A DNA stretch of 64,000 bases from Pseudomonas sp. MYb60 (GCF_002979555.1 NZ_PCOZ01000013.1:1-64000), one strand, 5' to 3'; counted from the stretch's first letter, positions 1 to 8,755 are shown. A program made the numbers and translations. Notes: generated by a model from the sequence alone, not told the origin.

Positions 1-172
1 TGGGGATGTAGGCGCCGCCGAGAATCTTGAGCAGCGTGGACTTGCCCGCGCCGTTCTCGCCCATCAGCGCGTGCACCTGCCCGGGCTGGGCGGTGAAGCT
101 GATGCCGTCCAGCGCCTTGACCCCAGGAAAGGTCTTGCCGATGCCGTCAAACCGCAGGGCCGCAGCGGTCAT
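1..172 (-). CDS. araG: Sugar ABC transporter ATP-binding protein, N-terminal part (AraG-like)
   Basis: Only the first 57 codons are inside the window; the gene continues off the left edge. The translation runs from MTAAALRFDGIGKTFPGVKALDG into a Walker A motif GENGAGKST, as in the first nucleotide-binding domain of CUT2-type sugar importers (AraG, XylG, RbsA). The ATG at 172 overlaps the stop codon of the upstream araF-like gene in an ATGA arrangement, so the two are translationally coupled. It should energise uptake of the sugar bound by the neighbouring periplasmic protein, L-arabinose by context. The family call is firm; the substrate is inferred. Confidence 0.88.
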   Translation of the reverse strand, partial: MTAAALRFDGIGKTFPGVKALDGISFTAQPGQVHALMGENGAGKSTLLKILGGAYIP

Positions 173-1173
173 TGCCACAGCCCGATTTTGGTCAGCTCTT
201 CCTTGAAGTTCTCGCGGGTGATCAGCGTCACTTCATCCATGGCGGTGTACTTCGGCGGCTCGGTGCCTTTGGTAACCCAGTCGAACATCATTTTCGCGGT
301 GTTGTAGCCTTCGATGTGCGGGCTAGGCAGCATCGAACCAAAGAAGCCGCTGTTGGGCTTTTTCAGCTCGCCAATCGCGTCGGTGCCATTGATGCCGATG
401 CCGATCACATTGGCGGCCTTGAAGCCGGCGCTTTCGGTGGCACGCACGCCACCGAGCACGGTGTTGTCGTTCATGCCGCCGATGATCAGGTTCTTCGCGC
501 CGCTGGGCAGTTTCACCAGCGCGGAGTTGGTGGCGTCCATGCTACCGGGTACGTCGAGGGTCTTGGCGGCGGTGAACAGGATGTGATCCTTGGGCATGCC
601 GGCCTCCTCCAGGGATTTGACCGAACCGTCAGTGCGTTTCTTGCCGGTGTCGAGTTCGTTGAAGGTGTTGATCACCGCATAGGTGTCCTTCCAGTCCCAG
701 CCGCGTTTCTTGGCTTCGGCGGCCATCGCGGCGCCCTGTTTCTGGCCGACTTCAAACGCCGCCATGCCCAGGTACGGCACGTCTTCCATGAAATTGCCCT
801 TGGCATCGACGAAACGGTCATCCACCGCAATTACCTTGAGGCCGTTGGCCTTGGCCTTGGCGACGATGGCCGGGCCGAGGGACACGTCCGGCGGGCAGAT
901 CACGAAGCCCTTGGCACCGTTGGCAGCGAGGCTGTCGATGGCCGACAAGGTTTTCTCGCCGTCAGGCACGGCGATCTTGATCACCGTGAAGCCATGGTCC
1001 TTGCCGGCTTTTTCGGCAAAGGCCCACTCGGTCTGGAACCAGGGTTCTTCAGCCTGTTTGACCAGAAAGCCGATCTTCACTTCTTCAGCGGCCAGCAACA
1101 GCCCGCTCAGGCTCATGGCCGAGACCGCCACGGCGGCAGCACACAGGGAACGGATACCACGACGACGATTCAT
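169..1173 (-). CDS. araF: Periplasmic L-arabinose-binding protein (AraF-like)
   Basis: A 334-residue substrate-binding protein of the CUT2 sugar ABC family. The N-terminus is a Sec signal peptide (three Arg, a hydrophobic core, cleavage near residue 28 before EEVKIGFLVKQ). The mature protein opens with KIGFLVKQAEEPWFQTEWAF and keeps the NTFNELDTG and GGMNDNTVLGG segments that I recall from AraF. Length is close to the roughly 330 residues of E. coli AraF. It sits between a lactonase gene and araG in a leftward arabinose operon. Upstream of the ATG are AAGGAG and an AACAACAACAA tract (1185-1198), a candidate Crc/Hfq target. Arabinose specificity is supported by context and recall, not by a search. 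Confidence 0.88.
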   Translation of the reverse strand: MNRRRGIRSLCAAAVAVSAMSLSGLLLAAEEVKIGFLVKQAEEPWFQTEWAFAEKAGKDHGFTVIKIAVPDGEKTLSAIDSLAANGAKGFVICPPDVSLGPAIVAKAKANGLKVIAVDDRFVDAKGNFMEDVPYLGMAAFEVGQKQGAAMAAEAKKRGWDWKDTYAVINTFNELDTGKKRTDGSVKSLEEAGMPKDHILFTAAKTLDVPGSMDATNSALVKLPSGAKNLIIGGMNDNTVLGGVRATESAGFKAANVIGIGINGTDAIGELKKPNSGFFGSMLPSPHIEGYNTAKMMFDWVTKGTEPPKYTAMDEVTLITRENFKEELTKIGLWQ

Positions 1174-1184
1174 ACGGTGACTCC

Positions 1185-1198
1185 TTGTTGTTGTTTTT
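1185..1198 (-). promoter_or_regulatory. Crc/Hfq CA motif in front of araF
   Basis: Read on the minus strand this is AAAAACAACAACAA, directly followed by the AAGGAG ribosome binding site of araF. It satisfies AAnAAnAA, the motif that Hfq with Crc binds to block translation of catabolic mRNAs in pseudomonads. Binding itself is inferred. Confidence 0.6.
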
Positions 1199-1209
1199 GA
1201 ATTCGGGCG

Positions 1210-2073
1210 TTAACCGGCAAAGCGGTGACAGGGTTTACCCGGCACATCGACTTCAATCGCCAATACCGCGCCGTCCAATGGGTGATCCAAGGGGCTCGCG
1301 GCACTGGTGATATAGAGCGTGGTGAGCGTGGGGCCACCCAACACGCAACTGGTTGGCCGGCTCACGGGCAGCTCGATGATGCGGTCCACCGTCCCATCGG
1401 GCGCTATGCGCAGCAGGCAACTGCCGTCCCAGCGTGCGTTCCACACATAACCCTCAACGTCCATCGCCGAGCCGTCCGGCCCGCCGCGTTCGTGAGGGCC
1501 GAACCAGGGCGTGGCGGGCCCGAGTTGGCCGTCCGGCTGGATCACAAACTGGTACAGCGTGCCGTCCAGGCTGTCGCCGAAATGCACCAGGCCGCCGTCA
1601 TCGCTCCACAGCAGGGTATTGGGAATGCCCAGGCCATTGAGCAAGGGCGTGACCTGGCCGTCGGCATCGATGCGAAACAAGCCGCCGGAGCGCCGCGTGA
1701 CCGGCAGGTCTTCGCCGTGCGCGCCAATGTTGTTTTGCATGGTGCCCAGCCACAACCGACCCTGGGCATCGCAGCGCGCCTCATTGCCACGATTGCCCGT
1801 TTGCGGGTCGGCCACGCACAGCAACGTCAGCGCTTCGGTGTCCAGGTCGAGGCGATACACGCCGCTGCTCAGCGTGACCAGGGCATCGCCACGTTCACAG
1901 GGGATAAACGCCGAGACAGGCTCGGGCATCTGCCACACCTGCAGTCGTCCGCCCATCAGGCGCAGCGCCTGCTGGCCGGCGATGTTGACCCAGTACAGCG
2001 CCTGGGTGGGCACGTCCCAGAACGGACCCTCCCCCAATTGCGCACGGTGTGCAGTAACGGCGTGAAACGACAT
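1210..2073 (-). CDS. SMP-30/gluconolactonase family lactonase, probable L-arabinolactonase
   Basis: A 287-residue cytoplasmic six-bladed propeller of the SMP-30/regucalcin/gluconolactonase family. Visible family features are GEGPFWD near residue 15 (metal-binding Glu), GNRGNEARCDAQGRLWLGTM, a GIPNTLLWS segment and GGPDGSAMDVEGYVWNARW, which carry the metal-binding Asn and Asp residues. In this operon it should hydrolyse L-arabino-1,4-lactone to L-arabonate, the second step of the non-phosphorylating pathway. It lies 36 bp after the aldehyde dehydrogenase gene and 36 bp before araF. AGGAGG and AACAACAACAA (2087-2097) precede the ATG. Other sugar lactones are possible substrates. Confidence 0.85.
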   Translation of the reverse strand: MSFHAVTAHRAQLGEGPFWDVPTQALYWVNIAGQQALRLMGGRLQVWQMPEPVSAFIPCERGDALVTLSSGVYRLDLDTEALTLLCVADPQTGNRGNEARCDAQGRLWLGTMQNNIGAHGEDLPVTRRSGGLFRIDADGQVTPLLNGLGIPNTLLWSDDGGLVHFGDSLDGTLYQFVIQPDGQLGPATPWFGPHERGGPDGSAMDVEGYVWNARWDGSCLLRIAPDGTVDRIIELPVSRPTSCVLGGPTLTTLYITSAASPLDHPLDGAVLAIEVDVPGKPCHRFAG

Positions 2074-2086
2074 GGTGCCTCCTGGA

Positions 2087-2097
2087 TTGTTGTTGTT
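2087..2097 (-). promoter_or_regulatory. Crc/Hfq CA motif in front of the lactonase gene
   Basis: Minus-strand AACAACAACAA a few bases before the AGGAGG of the lactonase gene; matches AAnAAnAA twice in overlapping registers. Confidence 0.6.
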
Positions 2098-2109
2098 CTC
2101 AGGCGTGCG

Positions 2110-3690
2110 TTACAGCGGGTCTCGCGATGGCGTGCCATCCACCAGCCGCTGGATACGCAACGGGTTGGCGTTTTTCAACGCGTCGGGCAGCAGGCTATCA
2201 GGGTAATTCTGGAAGCACACGGGGCGCAGGAAACGATCGATCGCCAGGGTGCCGACCGAGGTGCCACGGGCATCTGACGTCGCCGGGTACGGGCCGCCAT
2301 GCACCATCGAATCGCAGACTTCCACGCCGGTGGGGTAGCCATTGAGCAAGATGCGCCCGACTTTCTGCTCCAGCAGCGGCGTGAGCTCGGCGAACTGTTG
2401 CAGGTCACTCGGCTCGCCAATGACAGTGGCGGTGAGTTGGCCGTGCAGGCCGTGCAACGCGGCGCTCAATTGGGCCTGGTCGGCGACTTCGACAAACACC
2501 GTGGTAGGCCCGAAGACTTCTTCTTGCAGCACTTCATCGCCATCGATCAACAGGCGCACGTCGGCCTTGAACAGCTGCGGCTGCGCTTGATTGCCGGCCT
2601 GTGCGCTACCGGCCAGATGCTGGATGCCGGGGTGAGCGAGGAGCTTTTCAAGGCCCTTGCCGTAGCTGCTCAACGTGCCCGCGTTGAGCATGGTCTGCGC
2701 CGGTTGATCGCCGATCAGTTGCGCCACTTGTTGGGTGAACGCGGTGAAGGCAGGCGAAGCGATACCGATCACCAGGCCCGGGTTGGTGCAGAACTGGCCG
2801 CAGCCCTGCACCACCGAGGCGGTGAGGTCGCGGGCGACGCTGTCGGCCCGCGCTTGCAAGGCCTGGGGCAAGACGATCACCGGATTGATGCTGGACATCT
2901 CGGCAAACACCGGGATCGGCTGCGGACGCGCCGCGGCCATGTCGCACAGGGCGCGACCGCCCTTGAGCGAACCGGTAAAGCCCACGGCCTGGATCGCCGG
3001 GTGCTTGACCAACGCTTCACCGACACCGCCGCCGAAGATCATGTTGAACACGCCAGCGGGCATCTCGGTGGCCTCGGCCGCACGGATGATCGCATCGGCC
3101 ACGCGCTCGGCGGTTGCCATGTGCCCGCTGTGAGCCTTGAACACCACCGGGCAGCCGGCCGCCAATGCAGCGGCGGTGTCACCACCGGCCGTGGAAAACG
3201 CGAGGGGAAAGTTGCTGGCGCCAAACACGGCGACCGGGCCGAGGCCGATACGGTATTGACGCAGGTCCGGACGCGGCAGCGGCTGGCGTTCCGGCAAAGC
3301 TTTGTCGATGCGTGCACCGTAGAAATCACCGCGGCGCAACACGCTGGCGAACAAGCGCATCTGCCCACTGGTGCGTCCGCGTTCGCCCTTGATACGCGCC
3401 GCGGGCAGTGCGGTTTCGCGGCAGACCAGTTCGACGAAATCATCGCCCAGTGCGTCCAGCTCATCGGCCACGGCATCGAGGAACTGCGCACGTCGCTGGG
3501 CACTCAATGCGCGATAAGCAGGATAAGCCTGCGCGGCGGCCTTGGCGGCGGCGTCGACTTCCTGCGGCGTGGCCTGGTAGAAATCCTGTGGCAGGGCTTC
3601 GCCGGTTGTGGCATCGACACTCTTGAGGGTGATGCTGCCGTTGGCGCTGCGCTGGCCGCCGATGTAGTTGTGGCCGAGAAACGAGGTCAT
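2110..3690 (-). CDS. 2-ketoglutarate semialdehyde (2,5-dioxovalerate) dehydrogenase
   Basis: A 526-residue NAD(P)-dependent aldehyde dehydrogenase. It opens with MTSFLGHNYIGGQRSANG and contains GLGPVAVFGASNFPLAFST, the cofactor segment GFTGSLKGG, catalytic Glu in AEMSSINPV and catalytic Cys in QGCGQFCTNPGLV, all features of the KGSADH branch. It should oxidise 2-ketoglutarate semialdehyde to 2-ketoglutarate, the last step of non-phosphorylating pentose degradation. The reading frame stays open upstream, but the ATG at 3690 has AAGGAG at proper spacing and starts the conserved protein; it lies 10 bp after the AraD1-like gene. Confidence 0.9.
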   Translation of the reverse strand: MTSFLGHNYIGGQRSANGSITLKSVDATTGEALPQDFYQATPQEVDAAAKAAAQAYPAYRALSAQRRAQFLDAVADELDALGDDFVELVCRETALPAARIKGERGRTSGQMRLFASVLRRGDFYGARIDKALPERQPLPRPDLRQYRIGLGPVAVFGASNFPLAFSTAGGDTAAALAAGCPVVFKAHSGHMATAERVADAIIRAAEATEMPAGVFNMIFGGGVGEALVKHPAIQAVGFTGSLKGGRALCDMAAARPQPIPVFAEMSSINPVIVLPQALQARADSVARDLTASVVQGCGQFCTNPGLVIGIASPAFTAFTQQVAQLIGDQPAQTMLNAGTLSSYGKGLEKLLAHPGIQHLAGSAQAGNQAQPQLFKADVRLLIDGDEVLQEEVFGPTTVFVEVADQAQLSAALHGLHGQLTATVIGEPSDLQQFAELTPLLEQKVGRILLNGYPTGVEVCDSMVHGGPYPATSDARGTSVGTLAIDRFLRPVCFQNYPDSLLPDALKNANPLRIQRLVDGTPSRDPL

Positions 3691-3700
3691 GAGGGGCTCC

Positions 3701-4690
3701 TTATAAGGTGATGACTTGGCCGGGTTCGAATGCCGCGTCGCTGCTGCCGACGCTATTGACCAGCGGCGCGCCGAACTCGGCCTGGCTGATCTCGAACACA
3801 TCCCCCGGCTCGGTACGTATACCGTCGGCGAATGACAGGGTGGCGGTGCCAAAGAAGTGAATGTGCACGTCGCCCGGCTTGAGGAACTGCTGGTACTTGA
3901 AATGGTGGTACTCGAGGTTTTCCAGGCTGTGGCACATGTTGGCCTCGCCGCTGAGGAATTCGTTCTGCCAGATCACCTCGCCATTGCGCAGGATGCGGCT
4001 GCTGCCCGACAAATGCTGCGGCAACTCGCCGACGCGCAATTCGGGGCCGTAGCTGCAACTGCGCAATTTGGAATGAGCCAGGTACAGGTAGTTCTTGCGC
4101 TCCATGACGTGGTCGGAGAACTCGTTGCCCACCGCAAAGCCTACGCGGTAGGGCTTGTGGTCCGGGCCGATGACGTAAAGGCCGCCGATTTCCGGTTCCT
4201 CACCGGCGTCGTCGGCGAAGGGTGGCACCGGGAACGCAGCGCCAGGGCGCACCACGATGCTGCCGTCGCCCTTGTAGAACCACTCCGGTTGCACGCCTGC
4301 CTCGCCGCTCGCCGGTTTGCCGCCCTCCACGCCCCATTTGAAGATGCGCATGGTGTCGGTCAGCGCGCTGTCGTCGCCGGCCTGGTGCATCTTGTCGCGA
4401 GCGGCGGCGCTGCCCAGGTGGGTCAGGCCGGTGCCGCTGATGAGCATATGGGCCGGGTCCGGATGGTCGAGGGGTGGCAGGATCTTCAGCCCGGCGAGCA
4501 ATGCGGCGTAGTCATGGGTGGCACCCAGACCCAGGCTGTCGACGTGTCGGGCAAGGCCGATACCGGCCTCGATGGCGGCCAGGGCCAATTCGCGCACGCT
4601 GCGGGCGCCCTGCACTTCGCGCACCTGGGCGCCGTCCACCACGCCGACCCGACGCTCACCGTTGTGTAATTCGAACTGAACCAAACGCAT
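3701..4690 (-). CDS. AraD1/GguC-type fumarylacetoacetate hydrolase fold protein, probable 2-keto-3-deoxyarabonate dehydratase
   Basis: A 329-residue protein of the FAH superfamily; MRLVQFELHNGERRVGVV and the metal-binding FAH core around EPEIGGLYVIGPD place it in the AraD1/GguC group. Members of this group dehydrate 2-keto-3-deoxypentonate to 2-ketoglutarate semialdehyde. That fits its place between the transporter gene and the semialdehyde dehydrogenase gene. The start at 4690 is preferred over an ATG five codons upstream because GAGGAG-like sequence precedes it and the family begins with MRLVQF. Function is inferred from family and operon logic. Confidence 0.82.
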   Translation of the reverse strand: MRLVQFELHNGERRVGVVDGAQVREVQGARSVRELALAAIEAGIGLARHVDSLGLGATHDYAALLAGLKILPPLDHPDPAHMLISGTGLTHLGSAAARDKMHQAGDDSALTDTMRIFKWGVEGGKPASGEAGVQPEWFYKGDGSIVVRPGAAFPVPPFADDAGEEPEIGGLYVIGPDHKPYRVGFAVGNEFSDHVMERKNYLYLAHSKLRSCSYGPELRVGELPQHLSGSSRILRNGEVIWQNEFLSGEANMCHSLENLEYHHFKYQQFLKPGDVHIHFFGTATLSFADGIRTEPGDVFEISQAEFGAPLVNSVGSSDAAFEPGQVITL

Positions 4691-4705
4691 GCAATTTCTC
4701 CTCAA

Positions 4706-6028
4706 TCAAGTACGTGTAGCGCCACGGGCGCTGGCGGCGAATTGGTCGGCGGGCAGCACGTGCTTGCGTTCCAGCACGCGGTAGACCACACCGGTGAGCA
4801 GCAAACCGAACACCATCACCGCGGACAGGAAGTACAGGCCAGATGCCAGGTTGCCGGTGTATTCCTTGAGCGCGCCGATCACGAACGGGCCGATATAGCC
4901 ACCGAGGTTGCCCACCGAGTTGATCAGGGCGATACCGGCAGCGGCACTGGCGCCGGCGAAGAAACGCCCCGGCAAGGTCCAGAACACCGCCGTGCACGAG
5001 AACATCGCAAACGCGGCCAGGCACAGCGCCGCCATTTGCAGCACCGGCACGCTGAGCCAGGCGCTGAAGAACAAGCCGATGGCGCCCAGCACGTAAAGCA
5101 CGGCGAGGTGACCGTAGCGATCGTTGAGGCGGTCGGAGCTGCGCGGGATGATCAGCAGGCCGATGATGCCGAAGAGGTAGGGCACAGACGAGATGAAACC
5201 GGTGGTCAGGTCACTGCCGCCAAACTGTTTGATCAGGGTCGGCAGCCACAGGCCCAGGCCGTAGATGCTCAGGGTCACCGGCAGGTAGAACAGCGCCAGC
5301 AGCAATACGCGCTTGTCCTTCAATGCATGCAGCGGATTGCCGTGGCGGGTCTGGCCGTAGGCTTGCAGGTCCTTGGCAAGCTCGCCGGTGAGCCAGGTCT
5401 TTTCCTCCTCGCTCATCCAGTTGACCTGCTTGGGGCCGTCCGGCAGGTAGCGCAGCACCGGCCAGGTCAGCAGGATCGCCGGGGTGCCGATCACGATGAA
5501 CAGCCACTGCCAGCCGTGCAGGCCCAGGATGCCGTCCATGCCCAGAAGCCCGCCGGACACCGGTCCGGTGATCATCATCGCAATGGGTTGGGAGAGGATG
5601 AACAGCCCAAGGATCTTGCCGCGATGACGCACCGGGAACCACTGGGTGATGTAGTACAGCACGCCAGGGAAGAACCCCGCCTCTGCCGCGCCGAGCAGAA
5701 AGCGCATCACATAGAAGCTGTGTGGCCCCTGTACAAAGGCCATGCCGATGGTGATGGCGCCCCAGGTGATCATGATCCGCGCAAACCAGCGCCGTGCGCC
5801 GAAGCGGTCGAGCATCAGGTTGCTGGGGATCTCGAACAGGAAGTAGCCGATGAAAAACAACCCTGCGCCCAAGCCATAAGCCGCATCGCCAATACCGACA
5901 TCGGCGCCCATGTGCAGCTTGGCGAAGCCCACTGCGGAACGGTCCACGTAGGCGATCAGGTACAGCAGGATCAGGAAGGGAATCAGTTTCAGCGTGATGC
6001 GCCGAATAAGCCGCAGTTCCTGGCTCAT
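4706..6028 (-). CDS. MFS transporter of the anion:cation symporter family, probable L-arabonate or hexuronate-type uptake
   Basis: A 440-residue major facilitator with about 12 hydrophobic helices. AEAGFFPGVLYYITQWFP and the intervening RHRGKILGLF are typical of the ACS branch (D-galactonate, glucarate and phthalate permeases). It is the first gene of the leftward arabinose operon, 15 bp before the AraD1-like gene, so an aldonate such as L-arabonate is the likely cargo. An AAAAACAACAA tract (6043-6053) and GGAG precede the ATG. The divergent intergenic region holds ACTAT/ATAGT repeats that may bind the GntR regulator. Substrate is inferred. Confidence 0.85.
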   Translation of the reverse strand: MSQELRLIRRITLKLIPFLILLYLIAYVDRSAVGFAKLHMGADVGIGDAAYGLGAGLFFIGYFLFEIPSNLMLDRFGARRWFARIMITWGAITIGMAFVQGPHSFYVMRFLLGAAEAGFFPGVLYYITQWFPVRHRGKILGLFILSQPIAMMITGPVSGGLLGMDGILGLHGWQWLFIVIGTPAILLTWPVLRYLPDGPKQVNWMSEEEKTWLTGELAKDLQAYGQTRHGNPLHALKDKRVLLLALFYLPVTLSIYGLGLWLPTLIKQFGGSDLTTGFISSVPYLFGIIGLLIIPRSSDRLNDRYGHLAVLYVLGAIGLFFSAWLSVPVLQMAALCLAAFAMFSCTAVFWTLPGRFFAGASAAAGIALINSVGNLGGYIGPFVIGALKEYTGNLASGLYFLSAVMVFGLLLTGVVYRVLERKHVLPADQFAASARGATRT

Positions 6029-6042
6029 GGGTCGATCTCCGA

Positions 6043-6053
6043 TTGTTGTTTTT
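6043..6053 (-). promoter_or_regulatory. Crc/Hfq CA motif in front of the arabinose-operon MFS gene
   Basis: Minus-strand AAAAACAACAA just upstream of the ribosome binding site of the first gene of the operon; AAnAAnAA match. Confidence 0.6.
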
Positions 6054-6114
6054 ATAGAAGCTCGGGGGACGCCTCTCGCGGAAAACCGCCAGGGTCATAC
6101 CTCAGTTGAGACCG

Positions 6115-6132
6115 ACTATATAGTATGACTAT
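6115..6132. promoter_or_regulatory. Candidate GntR operator 1 between the divergent arabinose genes
   Basis: The sequence reads ACTATATAGT-ATG-ACTAT: a perfect 10-bp palindrome (6115-6124) that continues into ATAGT-ATG-ACTAT (6120-6132), so three half-sites are packed together. It lies between the leftward MFS gene and the rightward dehydratase gene. Short symmetrical sites of this kind are typical of FCD-type GntR regulators, one of which is encoded just downstream. Confidence 0.6.
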
Positions 6133-6192
6133 TTGCAAAACAACTCTTCCAAATCGGCAATTTTGCGCTTATGTTTAAGCCGCACAGAACAT

Positions 6193-6205
6193 ATAGTCAT
6201 ACAAT
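6193..6205. promoter_or_regulatory. Candidate GntR operator 2 upstream of the dehydratase
   Basis: ATAGT-CAT-ACAAT, one mismatch from the ATAGT-N3-ACTAT pattern of the first site, 73 bp further on. It ends 13 bp before the dehydratase ATG, where bound repressor could block transcription start or elongation. Confidence 0.5.
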
Positions 6206-6218
6206 AAGAGAATCGATC

Positions 6219-7955
6219 ATGTCTGATAAAAAGCCCGGCCTACGCTCCGCCCAGTGGTTTGGTACTGCCGACAAGAACGGCTTCATGTACCGCAGCTGGA
6301 TGAAGAACCAGGGCATTGCCGACCATCAGTTCCATGGCAAGCCGATTATCGGCATCTGCAACACCTGGTCGGAGCTGACCCCGTGCAACGCGCATTTCCG
6401 CCAGATCGCCGAGCACGTCAAACGCGGCGTGATCGAGGCCGGTGGCTTCCCGGTGGAATTCCCGGTGTTCTCCAATGGCGAATCCAACCTGCGCCCCACC
6501 GCCATGCTGACCCGCAACCTGGCGAGCATGGACGTGGAAGAAGCGATTCGCGGCAACCCGATCGACGGTGTGGTGCTGCTGACCGGCTGCGACAAAACCA
6601 CCCCGGCCCTGCTGATGGGCGCCGCCAGTTGCGACGTGCCAGCCATCGTGGTCACCGGCGGGCCGATGCTCAACGGCAAGCATAAAGGCCAGGACATCGG
6701 TTCGGGCACAGTGGTCTGGCAACTCAGTGAACAGGTGAAGGCCGGCACCATCACCCTGGATGACTTCCTCGCAGCCGAGGCCGGCATGTCGCGCTCGGCT
6801 GGTACGTGCAACACCATGGGCACTGCGTCGACCATGGCGTGCATGGCCGAGGCCCTCGGCACGTCCCTGCCCCACAACGCGGCGATCCCGGCCGTGGATG
6901 CGCGGCGTTACGTGCTGGCGCACATGTCTGGCATGCGCGCAGTGGAAATGGTGCGTGAAGACTTGAAGCTGTCGAAGATCCTGACCAAGGAAGCCTTTGA
7001 AAATGCGATTCGCGTGAACGCTGCCATCGGGGGTTCGACCAATGCGGTGATCCACTTGAAAGCCATCGCCGGGCGCATCGGCGTCGAACTCGACCTGGAC
7101 GACTGGACCCGCATGGGCCGCGGCATGCCGACCATCGTCGACCTGCAACCCTCGGGGCGCTTCCTGATGGAGGAGTTCTACTATGCCGGTGGCCTGCCTG
7201 CCGTGCTGCGCCGCCTGGGCGAAGCGAATCTGATCCCGCACCCGAATGCCCTCACCGTCAACGGCAAGTCCCTGGGCGAGAACACCAAGGATTCTCCGAT
7301 CTACGGCCAGGACGAGGTGATCCGCACCCTCGACAACCCGATCCGCGCCGACGGCGGCATCTGCGTGCTGCGCGGCAACCTGGCGCCGCTGGGTGCGGTG
7401 CTCAAGCCCTCCGCCGCCAGCCCGGAACTGATGCAGCACCGTGGCCGCGCGGTGGTGTTCGAAAACTTCGACATGTACAAGGCACGTATCAACGACCCCG
7501 AGCTGGACGTGGACGCCAACTCGATCCTGGTCATGAAGAACTGCGGCCCCAAGGGTTACCCAGGCATGGCGGAAGTCGGCAACATGGGTTTGCCCGCCAA
7601 ACTGCTGGCACAGGGTGTCACGGACATGGTGCGCATCTCCGACGCTCGCATGAGCGGCACGGCCTACGGCACGGTGGTCTTGCACGTGGCGCCGGAAGCC
7701 GCCGCCGGCGGGCCGTTGGCCACGGTGAAGGAAGGTGACTGGATCGAACTGGACTGCGCCAATGGCCGCCTGCACCTGGACATCCCCGACGCCGAGCTGG
7801 CGGCGCGCATGGCTGACCTGGCGCCGCCGCAGAAACTCATCGTCGGCGGCTATCGCCAGTTGTACATCGACCATGTGCTGCAGGCCGACCAAGGGTGCGA
7901 CTTCGACTTCCTGGTGGGTTGCCGCGGGGCGGAAGTCCCACGGCATTCCCATTAA
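6219..7955 (+). CDS. IlvD/Edd family dehydratase, probable L-arabonate dehydratase
   Basis: A 578-residue iron-sulfur dehydratase. The IlvD/Edd cluster cysteines are visible at about C47 (GICNTWSEL), C124 (TGCDKTTPA) and C197 (GTCNTMGTAS). SGRFLMEEFYYAGG and the C-terminal DARMSGTAYGT are typical of the sugar-acid subgroup rather than of dihydroxyacid dehydratase. It should convert L-arabonate to 2-keto-3-deoxyarabonate. The ATG at 6219 is used because an earlier in-frame ATG (6171) would place an operator-like repeat inside the gene. It is transcribed away from the rest of the pathway, with the GntR gene following. D-xylonate is an alternative substrate. Confidence 0.87.
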   Translation: MSDKKPGLRSAQWFGTADKNGFMYRSWMKNQGIADHQFHGKPIIGICNTWSELTPCNAHFRQIAEHVKRGVIEAGGFPVEFPVFSNGESNLRPTAMLTRNLASMDVEEAIRGNPIDGVVLLTGCDKTTPALLMGAASCDVPAIVVTGGPMLNGKHKGQDIGSGTVVWQLSEQVKAGTITLDDFLAAEAGMSRSAGTCNTMGTASTMACMAEALGTSLPHNAAIPAVDARRYVLAHMSGMRAVEMVREDLKLSKILTKEAFENAIRVNAAIGGSTNAVIHLKAIAGRIGVELDLDDWTRMGRGMPTIVDLQPSGRFLMEEFYYAGGLPAVLRRLGEANLIPHPNALTVNGKSLGENTKDSPIYGQDEVIRTLDNPIRADGGICVLRGNLAPLGAVLKPSAASPELMQHRGRAVVFENFDMYKARINDPELDVDANSILVMKNCGPKGYPGMAEVGNMGLPAKLLAQGVTDMVRISDARMSGTAYGTVVLHVAPEAAAGGPLATVKEGDWIELDCANGRLHLDIPDAELAARMADLAPPQKLIVGGYRQLYIDHVLQADQGCDFDFLVGCRGAEVPRHSH

Positions 7956-8003
7956 TTGGGATGCTATGATGCCGCGTCTTTAAGCCAGAGCCTTCCCGTC
8001 GTC

Positions 8004-8726
8004 ATGGATCACCAGCCGCCCAAGCCGCGCAAGAGCCAGCATGCCCAGATCGTTCAGGACCTGGGCATGCACATCGTTTCCGGGCGCTTCAAGCCGGAAG
8101 AACGACTGCCCATGGAAGCCACGCTCTGCGAGGAATACCAGGTCAGCCGGTCGGTGTTGCGTGAAGCCACGCGGGTGCTGAGCGCCAAGGGCCTGGTGTA
8201 TTCCAAGCCACGGGTGGGTGCGGTGGTGCGGCCGCGGTTGAAGTGGCACCTGCTGGACCCGGACGTGCTGTCCTGGTTGATGCAGTCCACGCCCCACAGC
8301 GAGTTTTTCAATACGCTGGCCGGGGTGCGGCGCATTCTTGAGCCGGAAATCGCCGCCATGGCCGCGACCACCGCGACTGACGAAGACATCGCCACCATCG
8401 AAAAAGCCTACGCGGGCATGGAAACCGCGAAGACCCACGAGGACCTGTTGCAGGCCGACCTGGACTTCCACCGCGCCATTGCCGACGCCACGCGCAACGA
8501 CCTGTTGGCCTACATGTGCAACATGCTGTCGCTGCCGCTGCGCGAGTCGATCAACATCACCAACCGCCGCCCGGATATCCAGGGCCTGAGCCTGCCCCGG
8601 CACAAGGCGATCCTCACCGCGATCCAGAACCGTGATGCCCTGGGTGCGCGGCATGCGTCGCTGGTGCAATTGGATGACACGCGGGTGGCGCTGGATACGG
8701 TGATGAATGTGTTGACGCCGCTCTGA
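8004..8726 (+). CDS. GntR family (FCD) transcriptional regulator
   Basis: A 240-residue regulator. Residues about 8-80 form the winged helix-turn-helix (GRFKPEERLPMEATLCEEY, then QVSRSVLREATRVLSAKGLV). The C-terminal FCD domain keeps the Asp/His metal set (DLDFHRAI, LPRHKAI, ARHA). It probably responds to an arabinose pathway intermediate and acts on the ATAGT/ACTAT sites at 6115-6205. The ATG at 8004 is chosen over a TTG at 7956 that would start inside the dehydratase end region; no strong ribosome binding site is visible, suggesting coupling to the upstream gene. Confidence 0.88.
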   Translation: MDHQPPKPRKSQHAQIVQDLGMHIVSGRFKPEERLPMEATLCEEYQVSRSVLREATRVLSAKGLVYSKPRVGAVVRPRLKWHLLDPDVLSWLMQSTPHSEFFNTLAGVRRILEPEIAAMAATTATDEDIATIEKAYAGMETAKTHEDLLQADLDFHRAIADATRNDLLAYMCNMLSLPLRESINITNRRPDIQGLSLPRHKAILTAIQNRDALGARHASLVQLDDTRVALDTVMNVLTPL

Positions 8727-8755
8727 CAGCCGAGCGCTATCAGGCAAAAGGCAGC

